NCBI GenBank assembly: GCA_046533895.1 | Contig: JAWDOK010000001.1 | Span: 230,865-294,864 of the forward strand | Length of the DNA: 64,000 bases | Direction: 5' to 3' | DNA from: Acidianus hospitalis | GTDB taxonomy: Archaea; Thermoproteota; Thermoprotei_A; Sulfolobales; Sulfolobaceae | Part shown: piece after piece, positions 1 through 11,146 of the stretch | How the letters are laid out: each line of letters opens with the position of its first letter | How positions within the stretch are numbered: the first letter of the stretch is position 1 | Program-made: the position numbers and the translations under genes | The notes under the pieces: model-generated | What the model was told of the DNA's origin: nothing | Databases searched by the model: none | Seen by the model: only the letters and a program-made list of their open reading frames with translations

Positions 1-286
1 TATTTTCATTGTATTTATATGCCGCAAGTCTATGACTTTGTAAACAAACGCTGCAAGGGGTAACCATTTTATCCATGCCCATTCTTTCTACGGTGGAAAG
101 ATTCCTTAAATTGAGTGCAACGTGAGCTTTTTCGTTATACTCGTCTAAGAATCCGCCGCCACAACAGTTCCAATCCTCCACTTCTACAAGTTCTAGACCT
201 AAAACTTCGGCAACTTTTTTCGTTGCTATATCGACGTCTTTAGATAATCCGTGAGTTGCACACCCAGGATAATATGCTACCTTCAT
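1..286 (-). CDS. sdhC: Succinate dehydrogenase subunit SdhC (CCG-domain, heterodisulfide-reductase-like), 3' end outside window
   Basis: The reverse strand reads from an ATG at 286 through the window edge without a stop, giving 95 residues beginning MKVAYYPGCATHGLSK. Two half CCG motifs are visible: PGC near residue 8 and an NCCGGG stretch near residue 45. These are the cysteine-rich signature of the HdrB/SdhE type subunit that replaces the haem-b anchor in Sulfolobales complex II. A later PCSVC completes a cluster-binding pattern. The start lies one base after the sdhB stop, so the genes are co-transcribed. The C-terminal part lies outside the window. Function is from family knowledge and operon position; it would act at the cytoplasmic membrane with SdhA and SdhB. 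Confidence 0.85.
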   Translation of the reverse strand, partial: MKVAYYPGCATHGLSKDVDIATKKVAEVLGLELVEVEDWNCCGGGFLDEYNEKAHVALNLRNLSTVERMGMDKMVTPCSVCLQSHRLAAYKYNEN

Positions 287-287
287 C

Positions 288-1235
288 TTACTCACCCATT
301 ATTTTCCTAATTTGTTCCATATCTTTCACCTTCTTTTGTGTAACTAATGCATATCTTAACTTCCCATTCTGCATTGCATAAATCATATCTGTTATCGCTG
401 TTAATAATCCGTAAGTTGAAATATACACTTTTGCTTCTTCAATTTTTCCAGATTCTTCTATACTTTTGACAATTGCTTCAGCGTGTTTTTCGCCAGTTAA
501 AGCTACAGGCGTTTTTTCTCTTAAGAACTTAGTGTAAGCTCTTGTTTTCTTTATAGTAGTAACGGGCTCAATATCTCTTGGGCAAACGTTGAAACATTGA
601 TAACAATAGGTACACCTCCAAGCACTATCAATTAATATCTTTAATCTCTCATCAAATATTGTATCTCTAGGATCCGCTAGGAATCTATAACCTTTAGCGT
701 GCGCTGCAGGGCCCAAAAACTCGGGATCATTCTTTACAGATGGACAAGCTGATACGCATAATCCGCACCATATGCACTGTTCAAACTTCCATAGCTCTCT
801 CTGATCTTCTGGTTTTAATCTATGTTCAGCTTTACCTTCTAATACTTCCTTTGAAGGATAGAGCCTTGGCTTAACTTTAAACATTCTATTGTAAAAGTCG
901 GTCCAATCTACTACCAGGTCCTTTGTTACTGGGAAGAAATCCATTGGTTCTATTGTAATCTCGTTTTTACCATATTTCCTTACCATATCTAAAGCTAATG
1001 TTTTGCAAGCTAACCTAGGTTCGCCATTGATTTTCATTCCACAACTTCCGCAAACAGCCATATGACAGGATGCTCTATATGCTAAAGTAGGATCTTGTTC
1101 AGTCTTTATTCTTCTTAATACTTCAGTCATTTGCGTAAATCTGTCTACCTTTAGTTTGTATTCTTGCCACCAACTTCCCTTTTCCTTTGAAAATCTTTTT
1201 ATTTTTACAACAATTTCCTTCTCTTCTTCGCTCAT
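288..1235 (-). CDS. sdhB: Succinate dehydrogenase iron-sulfur subunit SdhB
   Basis: 315 residues. An N-terminal ferredoxin-like domain carries the [2Fe-2S] ligands C57, C62, C65 and C77. The C-terminal helical domain has two clusters: C154/157/160/164 in CIWCGLCVSACP and C208/211/214/218 in CTYCYQCFNVCP. The last set has four cysteines where mitochondrial and E. coli SdhB bind a [3Fe-4S] centre with three, so a second [4Fe-4S] cluster is expected, as reported for the Sulfolobales type complex II. The protein passes electrons from SdhA to the quinone side. It sits between sdhA (1 bp gap) and sdhC in one minus-strand operon. Confidence 0.95.
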   Translation of the reverse strand: MSEEEKEIVVKIKRFSKEKGSWWQEYKLKVDRFTQMTEVLRRIKTEQDPTLAYRASCHMAVCGSCGMKINGEPRLACKTLALDMVRKYGKNEITIEPMDFFPVTKDLVVDWTDFYNRMFKVKPRLYPSKEVLEGKAEHRLKPEDQRELWKFEQCIWCGLCVSACPSVKNDPEFLGPAAHAKGYRFLADPRDTIFDERLKILIDSAWRCTYCYQCFNVCPRDIEPVTTIKKTRAYTKFLREKTPVALTGEKHAEAIVKSIEESGKIEEAKVYISTYGLLTAITDMIYAMQNGKLRYALVTQKKVKDMEQIRKIMGE

Positions 1236-1236
1236 T

Positions 1237-2937
<1,701 letters not shown>

Positions 2938-2976
2938 GTCTCTAAATTTTTTAAAAGGATTAAAAAGCGTTTAATC

Positions 2977-3762
2977 TTAAATTAACAATGACAGGTTTTC
3001 TACAACAATTTTTGGTTTTATACTACTTTTCTCTATGTCTTCCTTTCTTGATATTCCGGTTAAAACTAATACAGTATCTGCTCCTATATCGTTACCCATC
3101 TTTATGTCAGTCTCCAGCTGATCTCCAATAACTAAAACTTTTGATAGATCCTTTATTCCAGTTAATTCCATTGCAACTTGTATTATCCACTTATTTGGCT
3201 TTCCTGCGATAAAATCAGGTTCTCTCTTGAGGGCATAAATTATGGAAGAAGCAAGAGCTCCTGCTCCAAGCTTCAATCCGTCCTTTGAGGGCCATAATCT
3301 ATCCATATTAGTTACTATGAACATTGATCCTCTAGCTACGCATCTCATTCCCGTTGATAACTTATCGTAAGTCACTAGCCTATCTAAACCTAAAACCACC
3401 GCGTCAGGATTATTTTCCTCAACTTCTTCGGTCGATAGAACTCTAAAGTTAAAGTTCTTCATTTCCTCAACAAGGCCTTCTTCTCCTATTACGTAGACAC
3501 TTTTAACTTTTGTATTTCTCTTCATATAGATAGCGGCGGAAAGGCCACTAGTTATTATATCGTTAGGAGTTATCTCTAATCCTAAGTAGTTTAGTTGCCT
3601 AGATAAAAGTACTCTGCTGAAGCCCGAATTGTTCGTAACAAGAATTATCTTTTTGCCTTCTTCTTTTAATTTTCTAATAGCGAAAATATTTTCCCAAATT
3701 GGTTCTCCTTCTCTAACTATAACACCATCAACGTCGGAGATTATTAAATCATAGTCCAACAC
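2977..3762 (-). CDS. HAD superfamily phosphatase, NagD/class IIA type
   Basis: 261 residues with the four HAD motifs. DVDGV at residues 10-14 carries the nucleophile Asp, the NNSG near residue 44 is motif II, GKPNKW near 192 carries the motif III lysine, and GDQLETDI near 218 supplies the Mg2+-binding acids. The cap between motifs II and III is of the C2 (NagD, p-nitrophenylphosphatase, phosphoglycolate phosphatase) kind. Archaeal members hydrolyse small phosphate esters; the substrate here cannot be read from sequence. It overlaps the downstream end of the 90-aa gene at 3749-4021 by 14 bp and is probably co-transcribed with it. Confidence 0.88.
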   Translation of the reverse strand: MLDYDLIISDVDGVIVREGEPIWENIFAIRKLKEEGKKIILVTNNSGFSRVLLSRQLNYLGLEITPNDIITSGLSAAIYMKRNTKVKSVYVIGEEGLVEEMKNFNFRVLSTEEVEENNPDAVVLGLDRLVTYDKLSTGMRCVARGSMFIVTNMDRLWPSKDGLKLGAGALASSIIYALKREPDFIAGKPNKWIIQVAMELTGIKDLSKVLVIGDQLETDIKMGNDIGADTVLVLTGISRKEDIEKSSIKPKIVVENLSLLI

Positions 3763-4021
3763 TTTTTAACTCCTCCAATTTTTTCTTTATTTTTTCATTA
3801 ATATCTTCACCCTCGAATACAAAACCGAAAAGGCCGAAAGGTCTATAAAGTGATTCCTCGCAGTCCCATTTCCCTGGATAAGCGGGCATTATTTTGAAAT
3901 AATTATTAAAAACGAATAATAAGTACGTTTTACCTTCTTTATCTTCAATTACATAAAGATCGCAATCAGACAAAGTATTGTGCACTAGTTTATTTACTCC
4001 TAACTTTTCTTTGTCAATCAA
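3749..4021 (-). CDS. Conserved-looking small protein of unknown function
   Basis: 90 residues, acidic, without a signal peptide or membrane segment. It has a compact alpha/beta look with a YLLFVFNNYFKIMPAYPGKW core and a lysine/glutamate-rich end. I do not recognise a family. Its 3' end overlaps the start of the HAD phosphatase by 14 bp on the same strand, suggesting translational coupling. Its start is 29 bp from the divergent GTG start of the DUF2070 gene, and the AT-rich gap between them (4022-4050) must hold both promoters. Coding status is supported by the overlap and the operon-like packing. Confidence 0.7.
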   Translation of the reverse strand: MIDKEKLGVNKLVHNTLSDCDLYVIEDKEGKTYLLFVFNNYFKIMPAYPGKWDCEESLYRPFGLFGFVFEGEDINEKIKKKLEELKSVGL

Positions 4022-4050
4022 TTTATTATCCCCTCGCCAATCTATTAATC

Positions 4051-5634
4051 GTGGATTCTGAAAAACTTACTAGGAAATATTATTCTAAGCTAATATCTTT
4101 GCCTAACGCTAGAATCCTATTATCTATAGATGTTATTGAAGGTGCAATAATAGCCTTTAGAGGTTTAGAAATAGGAATTTTATTCTTTTACTCTTTCCTA
4201 ATATATTCGGTTTCTCTTCTAGCTATTCTAGGCAAAAGGATTAGGACAACGCTTACTTTAATTTCAATATTTTCTGCAGTATATTTGATTTTATCACTAT
4301 TTCCTATTCCTTATGTCTTCATTTTTGGTACTTTTATCCCTCTGGTGAATTATTCCCTTTTAGTTGATTATAATGAAAAAATCTCAGTTACGTTAGCTTC
4401 AATAGCCTCTTTAATACCATCAATAATATTAGCAGACCTGACCATACTTGGGATAGTTTACGTTATTGCAGTAGGAGTTTCGTCTTATATTTACGTAGCT
4501 TTAATTAATAGAAAAGGGAATAAAATAGTTGGCATATCCTCTCTAAAGATAGTTAGGCCTTTTTTAAGAGCATTAAATTATAATAAGAGCACGGAACTTG
4601 AAGAGTTTTTAGATAAAATATCAATACCAAATATGCTTAATATTCTTACTGTAAAAATAAATGAGACATATTTAATACTTCCCCAAATCCACTTTGGAAT
4701 GTATGGAGAAATAGGAAGTTCAAAGTTTCCATATCACGTTGAGGAAGTTATTCCTAATTCTTTTGTCTTCCATGGTCCAGGTAGTCACGAGATAGATCTT
4801 ACTTCAAGTAAGGAATCAAAAAGAATAGCACAAGAGATACTTAATACCCGTTTTGAAAAGGCAAATTTTACCGGAATTACTCAGGAAATGCTAGGAGATT
4901 TCAAGATAACTACTTTGAATTTTGACAAATTCACGCTATCATTTGTTGAAAGGCCATTGAAAGGTATAGACGATTTGCCAGGAGCATTATGGAGGGATAT
5001 GATTTCTACTAATAATTTTCTAGTCGATTGTCATAACGAAACCTTAATAGACGAAATAGGGAGGAAAGAATATGTTACTCTTAAGAATTTTATTTACAGT
5101 AAGGAAAGATATTTGGGTAATAGGAAACTTAAAATAGGTTATGCAGAAGGCGAAGTAAACTGCGAAGGTCTTTGCAAGAATAAGGTAAGAGTCTTATCTT
5201 TTTATTCTCCTGAGGAGGATAAGAAAGTCTCAATAATTTACTTATATGCAAATAATGCTTGCCATGGGCTAAGAGAAAAAATAGAGCAAAATTTATCTGA
5301 TTTGACTAACGCAATCTTGGTTACTCCAGATGATCATTCTTGTACTGCGATGAGCTTTGGTAACCTTTATCAACCGGCTACATTATGTGAACAATTAATT
5401 ATTTCGTCCAGAGAGCTTGTGAAAGAAAGTTTAGAAAAAATGGAGGACGTAAAGAACATAGAATATGGAATTCTAAAAGTTAAGACAAGGGTAATAGGCA
5501 AAGTAGTTTCGTCTATGGTAGATGGATTGGAAAAAGTCGGAGGCTTTGCAATGAAAACTTTCTGGATACCTATAATCCTTCCATATGTAATACTAGTTGT
5601 TTTCTTATTTATTCATGAGATTTTCAAAATCTAG
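4051..5634 (+). CDS. DUF2070 family multi-spanning membrane protein
   Basis: 527 residues starting with GTG. About six hydrophobic segments lie in residues 20-155 and one more at the extreme C-terminus (about 503-525). Between them is a large soluble domain containing the HFGMYGEIGSSKFPYHVEE and FHGPGSHEIDLTSS stretches and a TPDDHSCTAMSFG stretch. This matches the archaeal DUF2070 family of putative membrane proteins, whose function is not established. The His/Asp-rich DDHSC and GPGSHE segments look metal-binding, which is my inference. The gene runs convergent to the geranylgeranyl reductase and overlaps it by 30 bp. Confidence 0.8.
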   Translation: MDSEKLTRKYYSKLISLPNARILLSIDVIEGAIIAFRGLEIGILFFYSFLIYSVSLLAILGKRIRTTLTLISIFSAVYLILSLFPIPYVFIFGTFIPLVNYSLLVDYNEKISVTLASIASLIPSIILADLTILGIVYVIAVGVSSYIYVALINRKGNKIVGISSLKIVRPFLRALNYNKSTELEEFLDKISIPNMLNILTVKINETYLILPQIHFGMYGEIGSSKFPYHVEEVIPNSFVFHGPGSHEIDLTSSKESKRIAQEILNTRFEKANFTGITQEMLGDFKITTLNFDKFTLSFVERPLKGIDDLPGALWRDMISTNNFLVDCHNETLIDEIGRKEYVTLKNFIYSKERYLGNRKLKIGYAEGEVNCEGLCKNKVRVLSFYSPEEDKKVSIIYLYANNACHGLREKIEQNLSDLTNAILVTPDDHSCTAMSFGNLYQPATLCEQLIISSRELVKESLEKMEDVKNIEYGILKVKTRVIGKVVSSMVDGLEKVGGFAMKTFWIPIILPYVILVVFLFIHEIFKI

Positions 5635-6963
5635 CAACAATTTATTAACTTCGCTCTTCCATTGTTCTAAATTATTAGGATCACTTGGGTATTCTCTATA
5701 TAAGTCTTTAGCTTTCTTCATGTATTCTGCTACAACCTTTAATTTCATTAAAAGTGAAGGTCTACCTAGTCCAGCTATTATCCTCATTGCTTTTTCTGCT
5801 ACTGATAATTGCAAATCGCCTTTTGCACTAGCTTCAAGTAAGTCCTCTTCCTTGATTACCTTTTTCCTCATGCCGTAATTTATATCGTCATCTGAAAGCT
5901 TTTGTAGAAATCTTCTAAATAATTCCAAACTTGCTTGTTTTGCACCATATCTTTCAATATAGCATAAATTAGCAGACCATAATGTCTTTGCAGAGAAATC
6001 TCCTACTTCGAAGGCATTAAGTATAGCTTTTGCTGCGCAATATCCAGAAATCATTGCCGAACCTTTTCCTCCTCCGTGTACAGGATTTGCTGTAAATGCT
6101 GAATCTCCTACAACTAAAATTCCGTTCCAGGCTAAAGTACTTATAGGCCTCCTAGTAGGAACTAAAGCTCCACCTTTAACTATTAATCTATTTCTATCAA
6201 CATCACTACCAAATTCATTTAAGTATTTGTCATAAAACGTGTAAATACTAGGATAGCCCATTCCTCCTTGAATTCCTAGACCTATGTTAACTTTGTTCTT
6301 TCCTTTAGGGAAATACCACCAGTACCCTCCTGGAGAAGCTTTTTGATTAACGAAAATCTTGAGATATTGTGGCTCATCTATATCGTCCTTTGTGTAGGCT
6401 ACTTCTCTATAAGCTATGTCTGCATCCTTATCGTCTAAATTTTCAGTAACCGGTAAACCTTGAGGTAGCTTGCTCCTAAAACTCATTGAATATCCAGTAG
6501 CTTCTACCACAACTTTAGCTCTAACCTCAATTTGCTGATTATGTCTCCTATCAAAAAGGATGGCTCCCTTTACGAATCCGTCTTCGAATATTGGCTTCAT
6601 TGCTGTGGTCATGTCTAAAACTTCTACTCCTCTATTTGACGCCTCCTTTAATAGTCTCTGAGTATATGCTGGAGCATTTATTTCAAATCCTTCTCCTTTT
6701 ACTGTCCACTCAGTTTTCATATCTGGGCTGTAAAGTTTTATTCCCTCTATTTTTTGTTCTAATTGTTCTCCTTCTGGATATGGCATTCCTAGGTTATCAA
6801 AGTGCTCCTTACTTACTGCATCTCCGCAAGGTTTATCTCCAATTCTATTCCAAGGCTTGCTGTCTATTAAAAGAACTTTCAATCCATGATTTGCTAAGTG
6901 CCATGCAGTTGTGGCTCCTGCGAATCCACCGCCTATAATTAATACGTCATAATTATTTTTCAA
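5605..6963 (-). CDS. Geranylgeranyl reductase (digeranylgeranylglycerophospholipid reductase)
   Basis: 452 residues, close in length and sequence to the structurally studied Sulfolobus acidocaldarius GGR. It has an FAD-binding GGGFAGA (residues 11-17), the family motif DKPCGDAVS near residue 44, the GGYWWYFPKGKNKVNIG stretch that lines the lipid pocket, and GDSAFTANPVHGGGKG binding FAD. It saturates the geranylgeranyl chains of archaeal ether lipids at the membrane surface. The minus-strand TATA (CTTTAAAG near 6983-6992) sits about 25 bp before the ATG. A second flavoprotein of the same superfamily is at 9642-10640. Confidence 0.95.
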   Translation of the reverse strand: MKNNYDVLIIGGGFAGATTAWHLANHGLKVLLIDSKPWNRIGDKPCGDAVSKEHFDNLGMPYPEGEQLEQKIEGIKLYSPDMKTEWTVKGEGFEINAPAYTQRLLKEASNRGVEVLDMTTAMKPIFEDGFVKGAILFDRRHNQQIEVRAKVVVEATGYSMSFRSKLPQGLPVTENLDDKDADIAYREVAYTKDDIDEPQYLKIFVNQKASPGGYWWYFPKGKNKVNIGLGIQGGMGYPSIYTFYDKYLNEFGSDVDRNRLIVKGGALVPTRRPISTLAWNGILVVGDSAFTANPVHGGGKGSAMISGYCAAKAILNAFEVGDFSAKTLWSANLCYIERYGAKQASLELFRRFLQKLSDDDINYGMRKKVIKEEDLLEASAKGDLQLSVAEKAMRIIAGLGRPSLLMKLKVVAEYMKKAKDLYREYPSDPNNLEQWKSEVNKLLLDFENLMNK

Positions 6964-7002
6964 AAAGATCCCGAGGTTTACTATCTTTAAAGGGATAAAA
7001 AA

Positions 7003-7380
7003 TTACTTACAATAATCTCTTAGCATGTTAGCCTTCATTGACGTTGGGAGAATATCCAAAATTTTTCTCATATTATATTTATTTTCATCACTGCAGTAAG
7101 TTATGAATCCCTTATAATTATATTGCTGAATCTTCTTTATCATTTTATCGACCTCGTTAGGTTTCCAAGTAAAGATTTCTAAACCTAAGTCAAGGTTATC
7201 TAATATTGCCTCTCTAGCGTTAGCAAAAAAGTTCCAATACTCTGAATTAGAAATTACGTTAACTACAATCTTTTTTCCACCAAGGAGTCTTACATCTTTA
7301 AACATTTTTCTAAAAGTTTCAGTTAATTCCTCATCTTTTACATAGATTAGGGCAATTATTGGTCTATAGTCTGGTTGCAT
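7003..7380 (-). CDS. Hypothetical protein, 125 aa
   Basis: 125 residues with alternating beta-strand and helix, no signal peptide, and two cysteines near the end (FITYCSDENKYN and RDYCK). The start MQPDYRPIIALIYVKDEEL gives a first beta strand, followed by a helix; the middle VNVISNSEYWNFFANAREA is amphipathic. I do not recognise a family. It lies just upstream of the reductase gene on the same strand with a 39-bp gap that contains that gene's TATA box, so it is probably its own transcription unit. Codon use looks like the neighbours. Confidence 0.65.
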   Translation of the reverse strand: MQPDYRPIIALIYVKDEELTETFRKMFKDVRLLGGKKIVVNVISNSEYWNFFANAREAILDNLDLGLEIFTWKPNEVDKMIKKIQQYNYKGFITYCSDENKYNMRKILDILPTSMKANMLRDYCK

Positions 7381-7484
7381 GAAATTAAACTCTCCTTGAA
7401 GTTAATATTAATGACTGAAAAGCAGGCAGTTATACTGAATATTATCTTATTTACCTTATATCTTCTCCTAGGAAGATATATAAT

Positions 7485-7727
7485 ATGATAGTAGAGGTTA
7501 TTTACAATAATATTACCACAGAAATGTTGGAAATAATAAGAAAGATAAGGAGAAAAGCTCTAGCCTCTGAAATAATATTTTATAAAGGAAAAAAGAACGT
7601 TATCATAGCTGACAACATGAAAATTTGGGAAGAGAGCGACAAAAGTAAAGATCCATTAGAAGAAATTTATGACGCAAAAATTATAGAACTTGTTAAGCAA
7701 ATTGGTAAGTTGCCTTCAGTTTATTGA
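7485..7727 (+). CDS. Hypothetical small protein, 80 aa
   Basis: 80 residues, lysine-rich N-terminal helix (IRKIRRKALASEI) followed by a beta strand (IIFYKGKKNVIIADNMKIWEE) and an acidic C-terminal helix. No recognised family and no membrane segment. It ends 7 bp inside the convergent phosphoesterase gene. The upstream 104 bp gap (7381-7484) is AT-rich with a TTATAT box near 7455. Supported by a clean ATG, plausible composition and position in the gap; function unknown. Confidence 0.6.
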   Translation: MIVEVIYNNITTEMLEIIRKIRRKALASEIIFYKGKKNVIIADNMKIWEESDKSKDPLEEIYDAKIIELVKQIGKLPSVY

Positions 7728-8259
7728 GATAATGATCTTAAATAATGATTGGAATCAGTTATTACAAGGTATCCTCTAGCTTCAGGAGGAAATTCCCTAG
7801 TTATTCCACCAACGTAAATAACTCTAGCAAGCTTATCCATCTCCAACCTTTTATATTGTCCAACTATTATCCAATCCCAAGGTCCTGCTCCAACGCTTCT
7901 CCTAAGTTGGTCTATATCACCTTGATGTCCATGTAAAATGTAATATTTAACTGAAGAAACGTCTGCAATATACATAGTTGTTCCAATTATTTCTTCCCTA
8001 TATCTAGGCTCTGCCATTATGCATTTAATTGCGTGAGGATCCATATCACCTTGAACATATATTATTTGAGCCCAAGGTGCAATACTTCTTATTACATAAA
8101 GTACATCTATAACTCTAGGGCATTCGTAATCCCAATAACATTGTGTGGTATCTCCATCTAAGACTATTGTTTCTGGCTCTTCTTTCTTTATGATAGAAGA
8201 CAAAGTGCTCTCTATATGTGGTTCTGGGAACCTTATATTACTCATGACTAGGATTTTCA

Positions 8260-8263
<4 letters not shown>
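7721..8263 (-). CDS. Metallophosphoesterase-like protein (calcineurin-like fold)
   Basis: 180 residues. The motif order of the calcineurin-like fold can be followed: VMSNIRFPEP (strand 1, where family members have DxH), LDGDTT, VQGDMDPHA (in place of GNHD) and HGHQGD near the middle. The first metal-binding D-x-H is replaced by S-N-I, so the metal site may be incomplete, and it resembles the reduced archaeal MJ0936-like group rather than a full enzyme. It overlaps the upstream isoaspartyl peptidase gene by 4 bp, so the two are translationally coupled. The substrate is unknown. Confidence 0.7.
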
Positions 8264-9075
<812 letters not shown>

Positions 9076-9132
9076 AAGGAAATATTGGCATTAGATATTT
9101 TTATCTTTACAACTCTATACTTCTGAAGTAAA

Positions 9133-9633
9133 ATGAGAGAGCCAAGTACGTTACTAGTTTCGATAATATTAATTCTATTGCCGGTAATACCCGGTTTCCT
9201 CTTTAATTTTTATGCTTTCGTTGGTGCATCTATTGTAGGTTTAGCAATTGTAATGTATTATTTTACATCTAACTTACCTTGGAAAGGAGTAAAACAAGCA
9301 ATAGTTGCAGTTTATTTCACTGGAGTATTTTCATTAGGTTTAGCATTAGGAGTATTTTTTGCCTTGCCTATAAAGCCCAGAGAATTTGCACTAGTAGCGT
9401 TAGTAGAGTCAATTCCATTCTTTATTAGCTTCGCATATTTAATGAAATTTATTCTAGCTAAGGCAATTAGTAAAGACGTATTAAAAGTAGGTAACGGCTA
9501 CTTTGCTATGCTATTAGTTATAATAATAGGTGGTCTTATAGGAAGATTTTTGCATAACTTTTACGAGCTTATAATACTTTATTCAGGTTTTATTGCATTA
9601 GGCATTATAGCTTACTTGTATTTTAAAGAATAG
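9133..9633 (+). CDS. Small multi-spanning membrane protein of unknown function
   Basis: 166 residues, almost entirely hydrophobic, with about six predicted membrane segments separated by short loops. No signature residues that I recognise. It begins an operon with the flavoprotein at 9642 (8 bp gap with a GGTGAT ribosome site) and the Lrp regulator at 10637. A TATA-like ATATTTTTATC at about 9096-9106 lies 27-37 bp before the ATG. The link to a lipid-reductase-like protein hints at membrane lipid or quinone biology, which is inference only. Confidence 0.7.
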   Translation: MREPSTLLVSIILILLPVIPGFLFNFYAFVGASIVGLAIVMYYFTSNLPWKGVKQAIVAVYFTGVFSLGLALGVFFALPIKPREFALVALVESIPFFISFAYLMKFILAKAISKDVLKVGNGYFAMLLVIIIGGLIGRFLHNFYELIILYSGFIALGIIAYLYFKE

Positions 9634-9641
9634 GTGATATA

Positions 9642-10640
9642 ATGGAATTAGCAATAGTAGGAGGAGGGCCTGCAGGACTTTCGTTAGCTTACTTTCTAAG
9701 AGGAAGTAAGATAAATGCCACAGTTTATGAAGGTCTTTCAGACGTTGGTCTAAAACCTTGTGCATGGGGGGTTATGAAGGGAATTGAGGATTATCTTCCA
9801 ATTCCTAAAGAAGCTATTATAAGTGAAATAAAAGGATTTAGGATTTATCTTGATGGCAAACTTTTGTATGATATAAAAGGTAGGGAAATTTTAGGTTATA
9901 TTGTTAATAAACCAAAATTTTTGAGAATTCTTGGAGAAAAAGTCGATCTAAGATTAAATTCTAAAGTAATCGAAAAAGATGGAAAAATCCTAGTAAATGA
10001 TAAGGAAATTGAAGCTGACAAAGTAATTTACGCTAATGGACATTATTCTTTTAAAGGAGAATATGCGATTCCTGCAATACAATATATTACTGATTATAAA
10101 ATAGATCCAGAAATTGTAGAAATGTATTTCTTTTCAGACCTTTTAGGCTATGGCTGGGTTTTTCCTGAAGAAGATGGCTCAAAAATAGGCATTGGTGGTT
10201 ATGCAGATGTAAACTTCCTTAAAGAAAGGTTAAAAAGTCTAGTTAAGGGCAAAATAAAAGCTTTCCAAGGAGCTAAAGTAGCAGATTATGGAGTAATAGA
10301 AGATAGGCTATCAAACGGTAATTATATAGGCGAAGCTTTAGGCACTGTCTATGCTGTAACTGGTGAAGGAATTAGGCCTTCAATAATATCAGCAAAGATA
10401 ATGGCAGATTCTTTGCTAAATAATAAAGACTTTTCGAAGGAATTTAAGAAGAGCAAGCTTTATTGGAGTTTACAAATCCACGCTAAAGTTATAAAAGATT
10501 CTAAAAAGAAAGGAACTCAAAGTATTAAGGGATTAGAGAGAGTATTACTCAAGACTCCGCCAGAGCTTGTTCTTAAGTTTGCTTTAGGAGACTTTACAAA
10601 GATTGATTTATTAAAAATATTTGGAAGAATGATAATATGA
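9642..10640 (+). CDS. Geranylgeranyl-reductase-family FAD-dependent oxidoreductase
   Basis: 332 residues, shorter than the 452-aa reductase at 5605-6963. The N-terminal IVGGGPAGLSLAY (residues 4-16) binds FAD, LKPCAWGVM near residue 43 corresponds to the PCGDAVS motif of the family, YGWVFPEEDGSKIGIGGY is the core sheet, and VTGEGIRPSI matches the second FAD contact. Substrate unknown; related proteins reduce isoprenoid chains of lipids or quinones. GGTGAT lies 4 bp before the ATG. The 3' end overlaps the lrp start by 4 bp (ATGA). Confidence 0.82.
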   Translation: MELAIVGGGPAGLSLAYFLRGSKINATVYEGLSDVGLKPCAWGVMKGIEDYLPIPKEAIISEIKGFRIYLDGKLLYDIKGREILGYIVNKPKFLRILGEKVDLRLNSKVIEKDGKILVNDKEIEADKVIYANGHYSFKGEYAIPAIQYITDYKIDPEIVEMYFFSDLLGYGWVFPEEDGSKIGIGGYADVNFLKERLKSLVKGKIKAFQGAKVADYGVIEDRLSNGNYIGEALGTVYAVTGEGIRPSIISAKIMADSLLNNKDFSKEFKKSKLYWSLQIHAKVIKDSKKKGTQSIKGLERVLLKTPPELVLKFALGDFTKIDLLKIFGRMII

Positions 10641-11095
10641 GCGAACATTATTATTTAGACGACGTGGATAGGAAAATAATTTCAATACTTCAACAAGATT
10701 CTAGAATATCTTTCTCAAGATTAGCAAAAATGCTAAATCTAAGCGAGTCCACAATACATATGAGAATAAAAAGACTTAGAGAAGCTGGAGTAATAAGGGG
10801 ATTTTGCGTAGACGTAGATTTAGATAAAGTAGGGATGAACGTACTTGCTTTTGTCTTACTAAAGGCTGATCCAAAAAAGTACGAAGATATTCTTAGAAAA
10901 CTTGCAGAAATTAAGGAAGTCTTCGAGATATACGATGTTACGGGAGAATATTACGCTTTACTTAAGGTAAGAGTCTCAGACAAGGAGGAATTAGCAAAAG
11001 TTCTGGATAAGATAGGCAATATGGAAGGAGTTACTTCAACTTATACAATGTTTGTGCTCAGAGTAATAAAAGAGAAGAAAAATGCATTTGAATGA
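10637..11095 (+). CDS. Lrp/AsnC family transcriptional regulator
   Basis: 152 residues: an N-terminal winged helix-turn-helix (DRKIISILQQDSRISFSRLA and LSESTIHMRIKRLREAGVI) and a C-terminal RAM domain (about residues 65-145) with the GEYYALLKVRV core where effectors bind at dimer interfaces. Archaeal Lrp proteins regulate amino-acid metabolism or their own operon. It is the last gene of the three-gene unit starting at 9133, overlapping its neighbour by ATGA, so it may control that unit. The stop codon abuts a candidate C/D-box RNA on the other strand. Confidence 0.93.
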   Translation: MSEHYYLDDVDRKIISILQQDSRISFSRLAKMLNLSESTIHMRIKRLREAGVIRGFCVDVDLDKVGMNVLAFVLLKADPKKYEDILRKLAEIKEVFEIYDVTGEYYALLKVRVSDKEELAKVLDKIGNMEGVTSTYTMFVLRVIKEKKNAFE

Positions 11096-11146
11096 TCAGG
11101 GCGAGAGCTCCTCCTCACTATTCAGTCGGTTTGCTTATTTCCTCAT
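11096..11146 (-). ncRNA. Candidate C/D-box guide sRNA
   Basis: On the minus strand the order is C box ATGAGGA (11146-11140), 14-nt guide, D' box CTGA (11125-11122), 3-nt spacer, C' box GTGAGGA (11118-11112), 12-nt guide GGAGCTCTCGCC, and D box CTGA (11099-11096). Box order, guide lengths and overall size of about 51 nt fit archaeal methylation-guide RNAs bound by L7Ae, Nop5 and fibrillarin. Both C-type boxes have UGAGGA instead of UGAUGA. The C box overlaps the stop of the RimK-like gene on the same strand. Targets were not determined. Confidence 0.6.

Noticed and set aside
6591..6938. 115-aa plus-strand ORF within the geranylgeranyl reductase gene
   Set aside because: Leu/Ser-rich composition is the usual shadow of an AT-rich gene read on the other strand.
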